Source: a virus
Strand: one strand, 5' to 3'
Length of the DNA stretch: 31,403 nt
IMG/VR virus record: IMGVR_UViG_3300027714_000068
Coordinates: 1-31,403 of that record
Below are positions 1 to 8,538 of the stretch, in pieces (position 1 is the stretch's first letter; each line of letters begins with the position of its first letter). Under the pieces are notes generated by a model. That model was not told the origin of the DNA. It searched no databases and saw only the letters and a program-made list of their open reading frames with translations. Made by a program: the position numbers and the translations under genes.

Positions 1-281
1 CAAAAATTAAAGACCTAGTAATGGGTTATGAAGCAGAAATGCAAAAACAAGTAACTGAGCGTTGGAAAATGGATATGCAATCCGATTCATGGCTTAGTAA
101 AAATATAAGACCACTAGTTCTAATATTCTTAGTGGTATCAACAGTATTGCTAATATTTATTGACGCTGGAGCTATTAACTTTATAGTTGAAGCTAAGTGG
201 ACAGACTTATTACAATTAGTATTAATAACCGTGATCGGTGCTTATTTTGGTGGACGATCATTAGAAAAAGTAAAAAAATAA
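1..281 (+). CDS. Holin-like membrane protein (5' partial)
   Basis: The frame is open from base 3 with no stop upstream of the first ATG (base 21), so the gene probably begins outside the window; from that ATG it is 86 aa. A charged N-terminal helix ends in a 'SDSWLSKNIRP' stretch, followed by two hydrophobic segments (about residues 29-52 and 60-78 from the ATG) and a basic tail 'GGRSLEKVKK'. This charged helix, SDSWLSKNIRPL motif and C-terminal GAYFGGR-S-EKV pattern match what I know of the phage 3TM-type holin family (PF11351-like). Such proteins sit in the inner membrane and time lysis. No endolysin is visible in the window. The next gene starts 3 bases after the stop, suggesting cotranscription with the virion genes. 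Confidence 0.72.
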   Translation, partial: KIKDLVMGYEAEMQKQVTERWKMDMQSDSWLSKNIRPLVLIFLVVSTVLLIFIDAGAINFIVEAKWTDLLQLVLITVIGAYFGGRSLEKVKK

Positions 282-284
282 ATT

Positions 285-644
285 ATGGGAATAAATTCAA
301 CAGAAGTCGCTTATGGCTTTGGACAAATGGGTAGTATTCATATATCAGGCACAACACTAACAACTTCAAACGGCGTTACGGCAGATCCAGGTGTTGGTGC
401 AGGGGCTGTGTTTTGTGCGATAACATTTTTAGAGGACACTGTGTTCGCTAATTCATTAGCTGGCTTAACGCCTGATGTAGCTCAATTATACCCTGGCGGA
501 ACTGGAAGTGTTAGTTCTTCTATAGATGCTGATGGTGGAGCTATTACCGGTACTGAAAGTTTTCCAAAAGGAGTTACTATTTATGGTAGATGGACAAGCA
601 TTACACTTGCTTCTGGTAGAGTGATAGCTTACATAGGAGCCTAA
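285..644 (+). CDS. Small conserved virion-like protein, unknown function
   Basis: 119 aa, Gly/Thr/Ser-rich and predicted mostly beta, with no signal peptide, membrane segment or catalytic motif. It starts MGINSTEVAYGFGQMGS and ends with a 'FPKGVTIYGRWTS' then 'ASGRVIAYIGA' pattern. I recall similar short proteins in marine phage genomes next to structural genes, but I know no function. Its stop overlaps the start of the next gene (TAATG at 642-646), indicating translational coupling to the LamG-like protein, so the two may act on the same part of the particle (inference). The ATG at 285 has the ATTATGG context shared by many genes here. Confidence 0.6.
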   Translation: MGINSTEVAYGFGQMGSIHISGTTLTTSNGVTADPGVGAGAVFCAITFLEDTVFANSLAGLTPDVAQLYPGGTGSVSSSIDADGGAITGTESFPKGVTIYGRWTSITLASGRVIAYIGA

Positions 645-1363
645 TGTTAGGACTAGGAAATAGCTTATCTCTTGGTGGAGCTCCTAGTGAGTTTTCAATA
701 CTTGAAACATCTCCAGAACTTTGGTGGAAATTTAATACAGGACAATCAACATCCGATCTTGATTCAGATGGCGATGCAGATGTATTATGGGTTGACCAAT
801 CAGGCAATCATATGGATGGTAAGGGAGGATTTACCACATCAATTGTTGACGCTAGGGAAGGTTCTTTTTCACATGGAGCTTGGTTAAGTGCAGATGATGC
901 TGATTTTTTACAGGTAGGAGACGAAAGTTTGGCCCTAACGGATGATTATACTATATTTGTGGTGTTTACAAATCATAATCTAGAAGATACTATTTTGGGT
1001 GGTGATAGTGACTTCATTAGGTTTGGGTTCGGTAATGATGCTTCAAAGATAAGATTTAAACATGGTGGTACGACCACTAACTTTACTTTTGATATTAATC
1101 CTTCAACTGGAAAGAACTTATACACAATTACTAGGAATGAGGGTGACGAGATGAAAATTAGTCAAAACTCCACCACAGCCTTGTTATCCCTAACGGCTTG
1201 TGATAGCGGGGATTTTGCTGCTAAGCGTGGTCCATTTGGAAGCAAAGGTATTGATGATGGTTCGGTGTATGAACTAGTAATTTACAACAGGTCTGTTACG
1301 GCGGCGGAAACAGCTCTAATAGAAGCAGATATATTAACAAGAAATAGTTTAACAGCAGATTAA
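644..1363 (+). CDS. LamG/concanavalin A-like lectin-fold protein, probable virion surface protein
   Basis: 239 aa. The pattern 'SPELWWKFNTG...WVDQSGN', then 'ADFLQVGDESLALTDDYTIFVVF', then '...YELVIYNRSVTAAETALIEADIL' near the C-terminus is that of phage and bacterial LamG/concanavalin-like jelly-roll domains: the N-terminal strand, the 'tDDyTIFvVF' strand and the final 'E(L/I)iiYnR.lt..E...ie.Yl' strand and helix. Such domains bind glycans or decorate virions; which applies here cannot be seen. It is the only recognisable domain and fills nearly the whole protein. The start overlaps the previous stop by one base. The identity of any ligand is unknown. Confidence 0.6.
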   Translation: MLGLGNSLSLGGAPSEFSILETSPELWWKFNTGQSTSDLDSDGDADVLWVDQSGNHMDGKGGFTTSIVDAREGSFSHGAWLSADDADFLQVGDESLALTDDYTIFVVFTNHNLEDTILGGDSDFIRFGFGNDASKIRFKHGGTTTNFTFDINPSTGKNLYTITRNEGDEMKISQNSTTALLSLTACDSGDFAAKRGPFGSKGIDDGSVYELVIYNRSVTAAETALIEADILTRNSLTAD

Positions 1364-1392
1364 TAAATAACAATTAAATTAAATTAAATAAA

Positions 1393-1692
1393 ATGGCAAC
1401 AAAAACAAAGGGCACTAATGCGAAGATTAAAGAATTAAAAGGTATCAAACCTGAGAAAATTACTACTGAACAGTTAGAAAAAGTTCAAGGTGTAATTAAT
1501 AGTATCAATAGAGCGCAGCTAGAATTAGGAGCAATGGAACTCAAAAAACACGAGATGATGCATAACATGGCTAGTCTTAAGGACGGTTTAATATCATTAC
1601 AATCCGAGTTTGAAAAAGAGTATGGTACTTTTGATATTAATATCCAAGATGGCACGGTAAATTACGGAGACGATGTCAAAGCTGATTCGTAA
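1393..1692 (+). CDS. Small coiled-coil protein, unknown function
   Basis: 99 aa, Lys/Glu-rich. Residues about 24-78 form a probable long helix or coiled coil ('LEKVQGVINSINRAQLELGA' onward), ending in a short beta-like tail 'YGTFDINIQDGTVNYGDD'. Similar small proteins with a helical body and a '...YG...INI.DG.I' tail occur in marine phage genomes near the terminase, without known function. It has no enzymatic motif. It follows a 29-base A/T-rich leader of ATTAA-type units (1364-1392) and overlaps the next gene by 20 bases, so the two are probably made together. A chaperone or assembly-factor role is only a guess. Confidence 0.55.
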   Translation: MATKTKGTNAKIKELKGIKPEKITTEQLEKVQGVINSINRAQLELGAMELKKHEMMHNMASLKDGLISLQSEFEKEYGTFDINIQDGTVNYGDDVKADS

Positions 1693-1894
1693 AATAAGTA
1701 TCGGTAAGGATTATAAGAGTGACGCTATGCACTATGCCGTGGGGCAAGAAGTATATGGTGGTCATACTATCTGCGATATAATAGAGGGAGATGATAAATT
1801 CTCTGTCTATATTAAAAAGAAAAATGATGTATTGCCCTGGAAAGATTTCAATAAGAACATGGCGGTATCTGTAGAATATAATCTCGAATACTAA
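1673..1894 (+). CDS. Small unknown phage protein (73 aa)
   Basis: 73 aa, starting MSKLIRKISIGKDYKSDAMHYAVGQ. It looks like a small mixed beta fold with no membrane segment, cysteine motif or catalytic signature beyond a single Cys. The frame overlaps the preceding gene by 20 bases and ends exactly where the next begins (stop/start ATGA-type overlap at 1892-1896), the usual arrangement for a genuine coupled phage gene. Similar 'IRKISIG.DYK..AMHY.VGQ' proteins occur, to my recollection, next to terminase genes in marine phages. Function unknown. Confidence 0.55.
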   Translation: MSKLIRKISIGKDYKSDAMHYAVGQEVYGGHTICDIIEGDDKFSVYIKKKNDVLPWKDFNKNMAVSVEYNLEY

Positions 1895-2484
1895 TGAAGA
1901 GCGTTTACAACTTTGTTGTAAAGCCAAAAGGAGAAAGATATAACAATACCAAAAAACTAGATGGTGGGGAGTTAATCCTTAACACGGAGATATTCAACCA
2001 TCAGTATGTTAATAGAGAAGCAGAGGTTATATCAACTCCTATTATTGGCGATACAGACATAAAGCCAGGTGATACAGTTATAGTACACCATAATGTATTT
2101 CGTAGATGGCACAACGTAAAAGGTGTTGAAAAGAATAGTAGAAGCTATTTCAATGAAGACACTTACTTTATAAACCACGATCAAATCTTTTTGTACAAAC
2201 AAGATGATAAGTGGATAGCTCCAAAAGGATATTGTTTTGTAATACCCTTAAAAGCTACAGATCAGTTTAATACCCAATCCGAAAAACCACTACAAGGCAT
2301 TGTCAAATATTCTGATGGTACGGTTGGGGTAAACGATTTAGTCGGGTTTAATCCCGGTGGGGAATATGAGTTTGTCGTTGATGGCGAGAGACTATTTCGA
2401 GTTTTATCAAATTTAATTACAATCAAATATGAACATCAAGGAAACGAAGAGGAGTATAATCCAAGCTGGGCACAAAGCAGTTGA
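1894..2484 (+). CDS. GroES-like (Hsp10-type) co-chaperonin-like protein with two tandem modules
   Basis: 196 aa. Residues about 4-101 follow the GroES layout: an opening strand 'YNFVVKPKGERYNN' with a Gly-Gly/leucine strand ('GGELILN'), a central 'VNREAEVISTP', the hallmark 'IKPGDTVIVHHNVFR' (GroES 'vkvGDiViF'), and a closing 'DTYFINHDQIFLY' (GroES 'e.liMsEsDILAiv'). After a linker, residues about 113-180 repeat an abridged form: 'CFVIPLK', 'PLQGIVKY', 'GVNDLVGFNPGGEYEF', 'LFRVLSNLITIKYE'. GroES-family proteins cap GroEL during folding, and phage versions (such as T4 gp31) help fold capsid protein. Its place just before terminase, portal and capsid genes fits such a role. The fold assignment is by eye; a virion role is not excluded. 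It overlaps the next gene by 56 bases. Confidence 0.55.
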   Translation: MKSVYNFVVKPKGERYNNTKKLDGGELILNTEIFNHQYVNREAEVISTPIIGDTDIKPGDTVIVHHNVFRRWHNVKGVEKNSRSYFNEDTYFINHDQIFLYKQDDKWIAPKGYCFVIPLKATDQFNTQSEKPLQGIVKYSDGTVGVNDLVGFNPGGEYEFVVDGERLFRVLSNLITIKYEHQGNEEEYNPSWAQSS

Positions 2485-2707
2485 AGAGTTGATTAAAGTA
2501 GCTAAAGAAGCTATTGTCACTGACTCTGAAGATGACTTAACAGCTGATAAACTTAAGAATGCCGCAGCATCTAAAAAACTAGCTATATTTGACGCATTTG
2601 AGATACTTAACAGAATTGAAGAAGAAGAAAACTTGCTTGAGGGTAAAACACCTGAAAAGGCAGAGGAAAAAACTTTTAAAGGATTCGCAGAAGGTAGATC
2701 TAAATAA
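2429..2707 (+). CDS. Probable terminase small subunit
   Basis: 92 aa, almost entirely helical and strongly charged. It opens 'MNIKETKRSIIQAGHKAVEE', has a central 'DLTADKLKNAAASKKLAIFDAFEIL' helix and ends '..FKGFAEGRSK'. It lies immediately upstream of the large terminase, sharing one base with it (2707), the classic small/large terminase order. Small terminase subunits recognise phage DNA and regulate the large subunit. No helix-turn-helix is obvious, so the call rests on position, size and recollection of similar sequences in marine phages. The start codon lies 56 bases inside the upstream gene and is the only Met in the protein, so the overlap is forced unless a non-ATG start is used. Confidence 0.6.
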   Translation: MNIKETKRSIIQAGHKAVEELIKVAKEAIVTDSEDDLTADKLKNAAASKKLAIFDAFEILNRIEEEENLLEGKTPEKAEEKTFKGFAEGRSK

Positions 2708-4920
2708 TGTACGAGCAAAGTTTAGTTAAGACGGTTGAACCAATAAAGAAAACCACTATTTCCAGAATGAACAAAGGAAAGAAATGGAAGTATGGTTACA
2801 ACAAAGAACAGGACTTAATAGTCCTCTCGCGTACTGGTCAGATAGGAGAAATCATAGAAATACAAAACCTAGTCATTGCCTTACCTAAGGTGCCTAAGGA
2901 TGTGTATAAGGACCCGAAAGATAAATGGGTTAAGTTTACTCAACCAAAGGAGTTAGAGCGCTTAAAGAACATCTTTGATTGGCGCGCGTATCCAGAGGAT
3001 CAAAAGGAACAATGGTATGATTATATAGATGAAGAGTTTAGAAGAAGGGAGGAGGGTTTTTGGTTTACAAACAATGGTAAACCAACCTGGATGCCAGGAA
3101 CACACTACATGTACCTACAATGGAGTAAGATTGATGTGGGTGCTCCGGATTTTAGAGAAGCAAATAGATTGTTCTTTATATTCTGGGAAGCTTGTAAGGC
3201 GGACAAAAGGTGCTACGGAATGTGCTACCTTAAGAATAGAAGATCTGGATTTTCTTTTATGTCGTCTGCAGAAACCGTTAACTTAGCCACCCTTGCAGGT
3301 GATAGTAGATTTGGAGTATTATCCAAAACAGGTGCGGATGCAAAGAAGATGTTTACTGATAAAATCGTACCAATTAGCATAAACTATCCGTTTTTCTTCA
3401 AACCGATACAAGATGGTATGGATCGTCCAAAAACAGAACTTGCGTATAGAGTGCCATCCACAAGGTTTACTAGAAAGAAAATAACAGCAAACGAAAAGAT
3501 AGAGGATCTAGAAGGATTGGATACAACGATTGACTGGAAGAATACTGGAGACAATAGTTATGATGGTGAAAAACTAGCATTACTAGTGCATGATGAGGCT
3601 GGTAAGTGGGAAAGACCTGAAAACATATTAAACAACTGGAGAGTTACAAAAACTTGTTTAAGATTAGGATCAAGGATTATCGGTAAGTGTATGATGGGAT
3701 CAACATCAAACGCTTTAGATAAAGGAGGTGAGAACTTTAAAAAATTATACAATGCTTCAGACGTTACAAAACGAAACAGAAATGGTCAGACAAAGTCTGG
3801 TTTATACTCTTTGTTTATCCCAATGGAATGGAACTATGAAGGATTTATTGATGAGCACGGAGTTCCAGTTTTCACTACTCCTGATGTCGATCGGTTCGAC
3901 CCAAGCGGTGAATTAATAGATGTAGGTGTAATAGATAACTGGCAGAATGAAGTTGATGGTTTAAAATCAGACCACGATGGATTAAATGAATTCTACCGTC
4001 AGTTCCCAAGAACAACAGAACACGCGTTTAGAGACGAGAGTAAGAATTCTATCTTTAATCTCGTGAAGATATACGAGCAAATTGATTATAACGAAGAGAT
4101 GTCTAGAACATTAGGAATTACTCAAGGTAATTTTCAGTGGGTTAACGGTGTTAAGGATTCACAGGTGATATTTTATCCAGATAAAAAGGGTAGATTTAAA
4201 GTAAGCTGGGTTCCACCTCAACAAATACAAAACAACGTTGTACTTAAAAACGGTATAAAACATCCCGGTAACGAACACATGGGGGCTTTTGGTTGTGATA
4301 GTTACGATATATCAGGAACGGTGGATGGAGTTGGATCTAAAGGAGCTTTACACGGTTTAACCAGGTTTAGCATGGAAGACGCCCCAGCTAATAGTTTCTT
4401 TTTAGAATACTTATCTAGACCACCAACAGCAGAGATGTTCTTTGAAGACGTTCTAATGGCTTTAGTGTTTTATGGGATGCCAATATTAGCAGAGAACAAT
4501 AAACCTCGTCTATTGTACTATTTAAGACGAAGAGGATATAGAGGGTTTAGCATGAACAGACCTGATAAGATATGGAATAAATTATCTGTAGCGGAAAAAG
4601 AAGTTGGTGGAATTCCTAACTCTAGTGAAGACATAAAACAAGCTCACGCCGCTGCGATTGAAATGTATATACAAGATCACGTTGGAATGAAGCAAGATGG
4701 AACGTTTGGCGATTTGTATTTCAATGAACTACTAAACGATTGGAGTAGATTTGATATAAATAAAAGAACAAAGCATGATGCGTCAATAAGTTCTGGTTTA
4801 GCTATTATGGCGAACAACAGGCATTTATATGCACCAAACGCTAAAGTAGAAAAACCGAAGTTAAATATAAGTATTTCTAAGTATAGTAATACTGGAAATA
4901 ATTCACAAATAATCAAATAA
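2707..4920 (+). CDS. terL: Terminase large subunit (packaging ATPase-nuclease)
   Basis: 737 aa, a typical full length. It translocates DNA into the prohead at the portal and cuts the concatemer. N-terminal ATPase: a degenerate Walker A-like 'KNRRSGFS' (about 176-183), Walker B 'LALLVHDE' (290-297, with D296 and E297) and a coupling motif 'MMGSTSN' (329-335). C-terminal RNase H-like nuclease: 'FGCDSYDISG...GVGSKGA' (about 529-547, first acidic motif), 'FFLEYLSRP' and 'ILAENNK' (about 564-599), and 'KHDASISSGLAI' (689-700, last acidic motif with D691). The SGFS element lacks the canonical GK[ST]; similar Arg-rich variants occur, as I recall, in crAss-like and other Bacteroidota phages. It is translationally coupled to the small subunit and followed 5 bases later by the portal gene. 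Confidence 0.9.
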   Translation: MYEQSLVKTVEPIKKTTISRMNKGKKWKYGYNKEQDLIVLSRTGQIGEIIEIQNLVIALPKVPKDVYKDPKDKWVKFTQPKELERLKNIFDWRAYPEDQKEQWYDYIDEEFRRREEGFWFTNNGKPTWMPGTHYMYLQWSKIDVGAPDFREANRLFFIFWEACKADKRCYGMCYLKNRRSGFSFMSSAETVNLATLAGDSRFGVLSKTGADAKKMFTDKIVPISINYPFFFKPIQDGMDRPKTELAYRVPSTRFTRKKITANEKIEDLEGLDTTIDWKNTGDNSYDGEKLALLVHDEAGKWERPENILNNWRVTKTCLRLGSRIIGKCMMGSTSNALDKGGENFKKLYNASDVTKRNRNGQTKSGLYSLFIPMEWNYEGFIDEHGVPVFTTPDVDRFDPSGELIDVGVIDNWQNEVDGLKSDHDGLNEFYRQFPRTTEHAFRDESKNSIFNLVKIYEQIDYNEEMSRTLGITQGNFQWVNGVKDSQVIFYPDKKGRFKVSWVPPQQIQNNVVLKNGIKHPGNEHMGAFGCDSYDISGTVDGVGSKGALHGLTRFSMEDAPANSFFLEYLSRPPTAEMFFEDVLMALVFYGMPILAENNKPRLLYYLRRRGYRGFSMNRPDKIWNKLSVAEKEVGGIPNSSEDIKQAHAAAIEMYIQDHVGMKQDGTFGDLYFNELLNDWSRFDINKRTKHDASISSGLAIMANNRHLYAPNAKVEKPKLNISISKYSNTGNNSQIIK

Positions 4921-4925
4921 TAAAT

Positions 4926-7331
4926 ATGGCAGAGTCTGGCATTAAAAATTATTTTCCAAGTCAAACCGTAAGTGACGCTGAAAAGCTAAGCTATGAGTAT
5001 GGGTTAAAAGTTGGTAAAGCAATTGGACAAGAATGGTTTAATAACAACAGGGGTTCTAGTAAACACAGAACTGGGCAAAATAATTTTCATAACTTAAGGT
5101 TGTACGCTAGAGGCGAACAGTCTACTCAAAAATATAAGGATGAGTTATCTATAAACGGTGATTTGTCCTATTTAAATTTAGATTGGAAACCAGTTCCAAT
5201 TATACCTAAATTTGTGGATATAGTTGTAAATGGTATTGCCGAAAGGACATACGACATAAAGGCTTACTCACAAGACCCGTTTGGAGTAGCTAAGAGAACA
5301 GAATACATGGAGTCCATGTTAGGAGATATGGAAACACAAGAGATGGCTGATTTTGCGATGAAATCGTTTCAAATAAATCTCCTTGAAAACGATAAAAACT
5401 CTTTACCAGAGACAGAAGAAGAACTAAGTCTACACATGCAAATGACTTACAAGCAGTCGGTTGAGATAGCTGAGGAACAAGCTTTAAACGTTTTGTTTGA
5501 AGGTAGTAATTACGAGTTAATCAAGAAGAGGTTTTACTATGATTTAGCCGTTCTCGGTATCGGAGCTACTAAAACAACATTCAACACGTCGGAGGGTGTT
5601 GTTATTGATTATGTTGATCCAGCCAACTTAGTGTATTCCCATACTGATTCCCCTTATTTTGACGACATATATTATGTGGGTGAGGTAAAAACCATCCCGG
5701 TAAATGAACTCGCTAAACAGTTTCCTCACTTAACAGAGAGTGATCTTGAGGAGATAATGAGTAGTAAGTCAACACAATCGTCCTACAAGACCAACGAGGG
5801 AGATAACAATATGATTCAAGTCTTATACTTTAATTACAAGACTTATATGAACGAGGTATACAAAATGAAAGAAACCGCTAGTGGTGCTGATAAGGTTATA
5901 CCTAAAGATGATTCTTTTAACCCTCCAGAAGGGAAAGAAGGGGAATATAATAAAATGATGAGATCTATAGAGTGCTTATATGACGGGGCCATGATTGTCG
6001 GTACTGATAGATTGCTAAAGTGGGAGATGGCAAGAAACATGATGAGGCCAAAAAGTGATTTCACTAAGGTAAGAATGAATTACTCTATAGTCGCGCCTAG
6101 AATGTACAATGGTAAAATAGAATCATTAGTCAGTAGGATAACTGGTTTTGCCGACATGATTCAGTTAACTCATTTAAAGCTTCAACAGGTGTTATCAAGA
6201 ATGGTTCCTGATGGGGTTTACTTAGATGCTGATGGTTTAGCTGAAATTGATTTAGGTAATGGGACAAATTATAGCCCACAAGAAGCTTTGAACATGTTCT
6301 TCCAGACGGGTTCTGTTATTGGTAGGAGCTTTACCTCGGATGGTGATATGAATCCAGGTAAAATCCCAATTCAGGAACTTACATCTGGATCTGGTGGAAA
6401 TAAAATGCAAGCCCTTATAGGTAACTACAACTACTACATGCAAATGATAAGGGACGCTACTGGTCTTAATGAAGCGAGAGATGGTAGTACTCCAGATAAG
6501 AATGCTTTGGTAGGGGTTCAAAAACTTGCCGCAGCAAATTCTAATACGGCTACTAGACACATATTGCAAGCTGGGTTATATTTGACCGCATCTACAGCTG
6601 AGTGTTTATCACTTAGAATATCTGACATTATCGAACACTCACCAACTAAAGACGCTTTTATCCAAGCTATAGGCGCTCACAACGTCGCTACAATAGAAGA
6701 GATGTCAGAGTTACATCTTTATGATTTTGGAATATTCTTAGAGTTAATGCCAGATGAAGAGGAAAAACAGATGTTAGAGAACAATATCCAAATGGCATTA
6801 CAACAAAAAAGTATAGAACTAGAAGATGCTATTGATCTACGGGACGTAAGAAATGTGAAGTTAGCTAATCAACTTTTAAAGATACGTAGAAAAAAGAAAG
6901 AAGACAAAGATAGAAAACTTCAAATGGAGAATATCCAAGCGCAAACAAAGTCTAATACAGAGTCAGCACAAGCGGCTGCTCAAGCTGAGGTTCAAAAAGA
7001 ACAAGCGTTATCACAAACCAGAGGCCAGTTAGAACAAATGAAATCTGGTTTAGAGATACAAAAGCTAACTAAGGAAGCAGAGCTTAAGAAAGAATTAATG
7101 GCGCTAGAATTTCATTTCAACATGCAACTTAGGGGAATTGAGGTTGATGGGGTGAAGGATAGAGAGAAGCAAAAGGAAGATCGTAAAGATGAAAGAACAA
7201 AGATACAAGCAACACAACAATCAGAGATGATTGAACAAAGAAATAGTGGAAAACCACCTAAAAACTTTGAGTCCGCGGGTAATGATATACTAGGTGGAGG
7301 ATTTGATTTAGGCTCGTTTGAACCTAGTTAG
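4926..7331 (+). CDS. Portal protein
   Basis: 801 aa. The dodecameric portal forms the DNA channel at one head vertex and docks the terminase. Evidence: its place between terminase and scaffold; an N-terminal body with an 'NLRLYARGEQ' helix and a 'WKPVPIIPKFVDIVVNGIAER' stretch typical of portal wing/stem regions; and 'VIDYVDPANLVYSHTDSPYFDD', the conserved 'v.P.nv.yd...d.f.D' portal element. A long charged helical tail (about residues 614-770, rich in Gln, Lys and Glu) is a likely coiled coil, corresponding to the portal barrel or an inward extension. The last 21 residues include 'FESAGND' (781-787), which recurs in the scaffold as 'FDSAGND'. The stop is TAG. Confidence 0.85.
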   Translation: MAESGIKNYFPSQTVSDAEKLSYEYGLKVGKAIGQEWFNNNRGSSKHRTGQNNFHNLRLYARGEQSTQKYKDELSINGDLSYLNLDWKPVPIIPKFVDIVVNGIAERTYDIKAYSQDPFGVAKRTEYMESMLGDMETQEMADFAMKSFQINLLENDKNSLPETEEELSLHMQMTYKQSVEIAEEQALNVLFEGSNYELIKKRFYYDLAVLGIGATKTTFNTSEGVVIDYVDPANLVYSHTDSPYFDDIYYVGEVKTIPVNELAKQFPHLTESDLEEIMSSKSTQSSYKTNEGDNNMIQVLYFNYKTYMNEVYKMKETASGADKVIPKDDSFNPPEGKEGEYNKMMRSIECLYDGAMIVGTDRLLKWEMARNMMRPKSDFTKVRMNYSIVAPRMYNGKIESLVSRITGFADMIQLTHLKLQQVLSRMVPDGVYLDADGLAEIDLGNGTNYSPQEALNMFFQTGSVIGRSFTSDGDMNPGKIPIQELTSGSGGNKMQALIGNYNYYMQMIRDATGLNEARDGSTPDKNALVGVQKLAAANSNTATRHILQAGLYLTASTAECLSLRISDIIEHSPTKDAFIQAIGAHNVATIEEMSELHLYDFGIFLELMPDEEEKQMLENNIQMALQQKSIELEDAIDLRDVRNVKLANQLLKIRRKKKEDKDRKLQMENIQAQTKSNTESAQAAAQAEVQKEQALSQTRGQLEQMKSGLEIQKLTKEAELKKELMALEFHFNMQLRGIEVDGVKDREKQKEDRKDERTKIQATQQSEMIEQRNSGKPPKNFESAGNDILGGGFDLGSFEPS

Positions 7332-7359
7332 AATTTATTAATTATTATTATATTATATT
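7332..7359 (+). promoter_or_regulatory. A/T-only leader before the scaffold gene
   Basis: 28 bases containing only A and T lie directly before ATG 7360. The final 11 bases before the ATG (TATATTATATT) are identical to those before ATG 10111, and the two leaders look alike over most of their length. There is no Shine-Dalgarno sequence. This fits Bacteroidota-type initiation on unstructured A/T-rich leaders; a promoter role cannot be shown. Confidence 0.3.
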
Positions 7360-8526
7360 ATGGAAGAAGAAAATGAAAAAGTAGTTGAGGAAACTACACA
7401 AGACCAAGTGGGGCAAGAACCTGTAGTTGAAACCCCTCCAGTAGACGAATCTAAATTTGACAGTGCCGGGAACGACAGTGTTATTAAGATTGATTTGGAC
7501 AAACCAGTAGTCGAAGAGGAGGTTAAAACTGAGATTGGAGCAGATACCGCTGTGGATGTTGTTACAGAACCAGAACAAACAACTCTACAAGAGATCACCG
7601 AGGAAACTATTAAAACTGAGGTTGCTGAGATTGAAGAAATAGCAACAGAAGCACAGGAGGCTATTAGGGAAAATATAGAAACAGGTGAACCACTACCAGA
7701 AAATATTCAAAAGTTAATGAACTTTATGAGTGAAACTGGTGGAGATCTAAATGATTATGTTAAGCTTAATCAAGACTATTCAAAACTAGATGACCAAAAT
7801 CTACTACACGAGTTCTATAAGCAAACAAAACCTCATTTAGATAATGAAGAAATTAACTTCCTTATGGAAGACAACTTCTCATTCGACGAAGATATAGACG
7901 ACGATAGAGATATACGTAGAAAGAAATTAGCGCTTAAAGAGCAAGTTGCTAGCGCTAAAAGCCACTTAGACGGGCAAAAGTCTACATACTATGAAGAGAT
8001 TAAAGCTGGATCGAAGCTCACAACTGAGCAACAGAAGGCGGTCAATTTCTTTGATAGGTATAACAAGGAAACAGAGGAAATGAACAAGTCTGCTGAATTA
8101 AATAGAAATGATTTTATGAAGAGAACCGACGAGGTTTTTAACAACAAATTCAAAGGTTTTGAATACAATGTTGGAGAAAAAAATTATAGGTTTAATATTA
8201 GAGACGTGGATCAAGTTAAATCAAATCAAAGTGATATTAGTCAATTCATGACAAAGTTTGTCAATGAGGATTCTACTTTGAAGGATGCTAACGGATACCA
8301 TAAAGCTTTATTTACAGCGGCAAATACCGACGCTATTGCGAAACACTTTTACGAACAAGGTAAGGCTGATGCTATAAAAGATAGTGTGGCTAAAGCTAAG
8401 AACGTAGATATGAACCCAAGACAGTCTCATGGAACGATTGATACTGGTGGGATTAAGTTCAAAGTAGTGGGTGACAGTTCTTCTGATTTTAAGTTCAAAA
8501 TAAAAAACAATAAATTTAAAAATTAA
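7360..8526 (+). CDS. Head scaffolding protein (probable)
   Basis: 388 aa between portal and major capsid protein, the standard scaffold position. The first ~105 residues are extremely acidic and rich in Glu, Val and Thr, low in complexity and probably disordered; the middle is helical and charged ('LALKEQVASAKSHLDGQKS', 'NFFDRYNKETEEMNK'); the C-terminal ~30 residues are basic, with repeated KFK ('IKFKVVG', 'DFKFKIKNNKFKN'). An acidic body with a basic C-terminal hook fits scaffolds that bind coat protein through a positively charged tail (family knowledge). Residues 33-39 (FDSAGND) match the portal tail. No protease motif is seen, so removal of the scaffold would need another protease or simple exit. 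Confidence 0.7.
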   Translation: MEEENEKVVEETTQDQVGQEPVVETPPVDESKFDSAGNDSVIKIDLDKPVVEEEVKTEIGADTAVDVVTEPEQTTLQEITEETIKTEVAEIEEIATEAQEAIRENIETGEPLPENIQKLMNFMSETGGDLNDYVKLNQDYSKLDDQNLLHEFYKQTKPHLDNEEINFLMEDNFSFDEDIDDDRDIRRKKLALKEQVASAKSHLDGQKSTYYEEIKAGSKLTTEQQKAVNFFDRYNKETEEMNKSAELNRNDFMKRTDEVFNNKFKGFEYNVGEKNYRFNIRDVDQVKSNQSDISQFMTKFVNEDSTLKDANGYHKALFTAANTDAIAKHFYEQGKADAIKDSVAKAKNVDMNPRQSHGTIDTGGIKFKVVGDSSSDFKFKIKNNKFKN

Positions 8527-8538
8527 AAAAACAAAATT

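Noticed and set aside
672-887. 71-residue + strand open frame inside the LamG-like gene
   Set aside because: Shadow frame within a well-supported gene, with no start context and no recognisable sequence.
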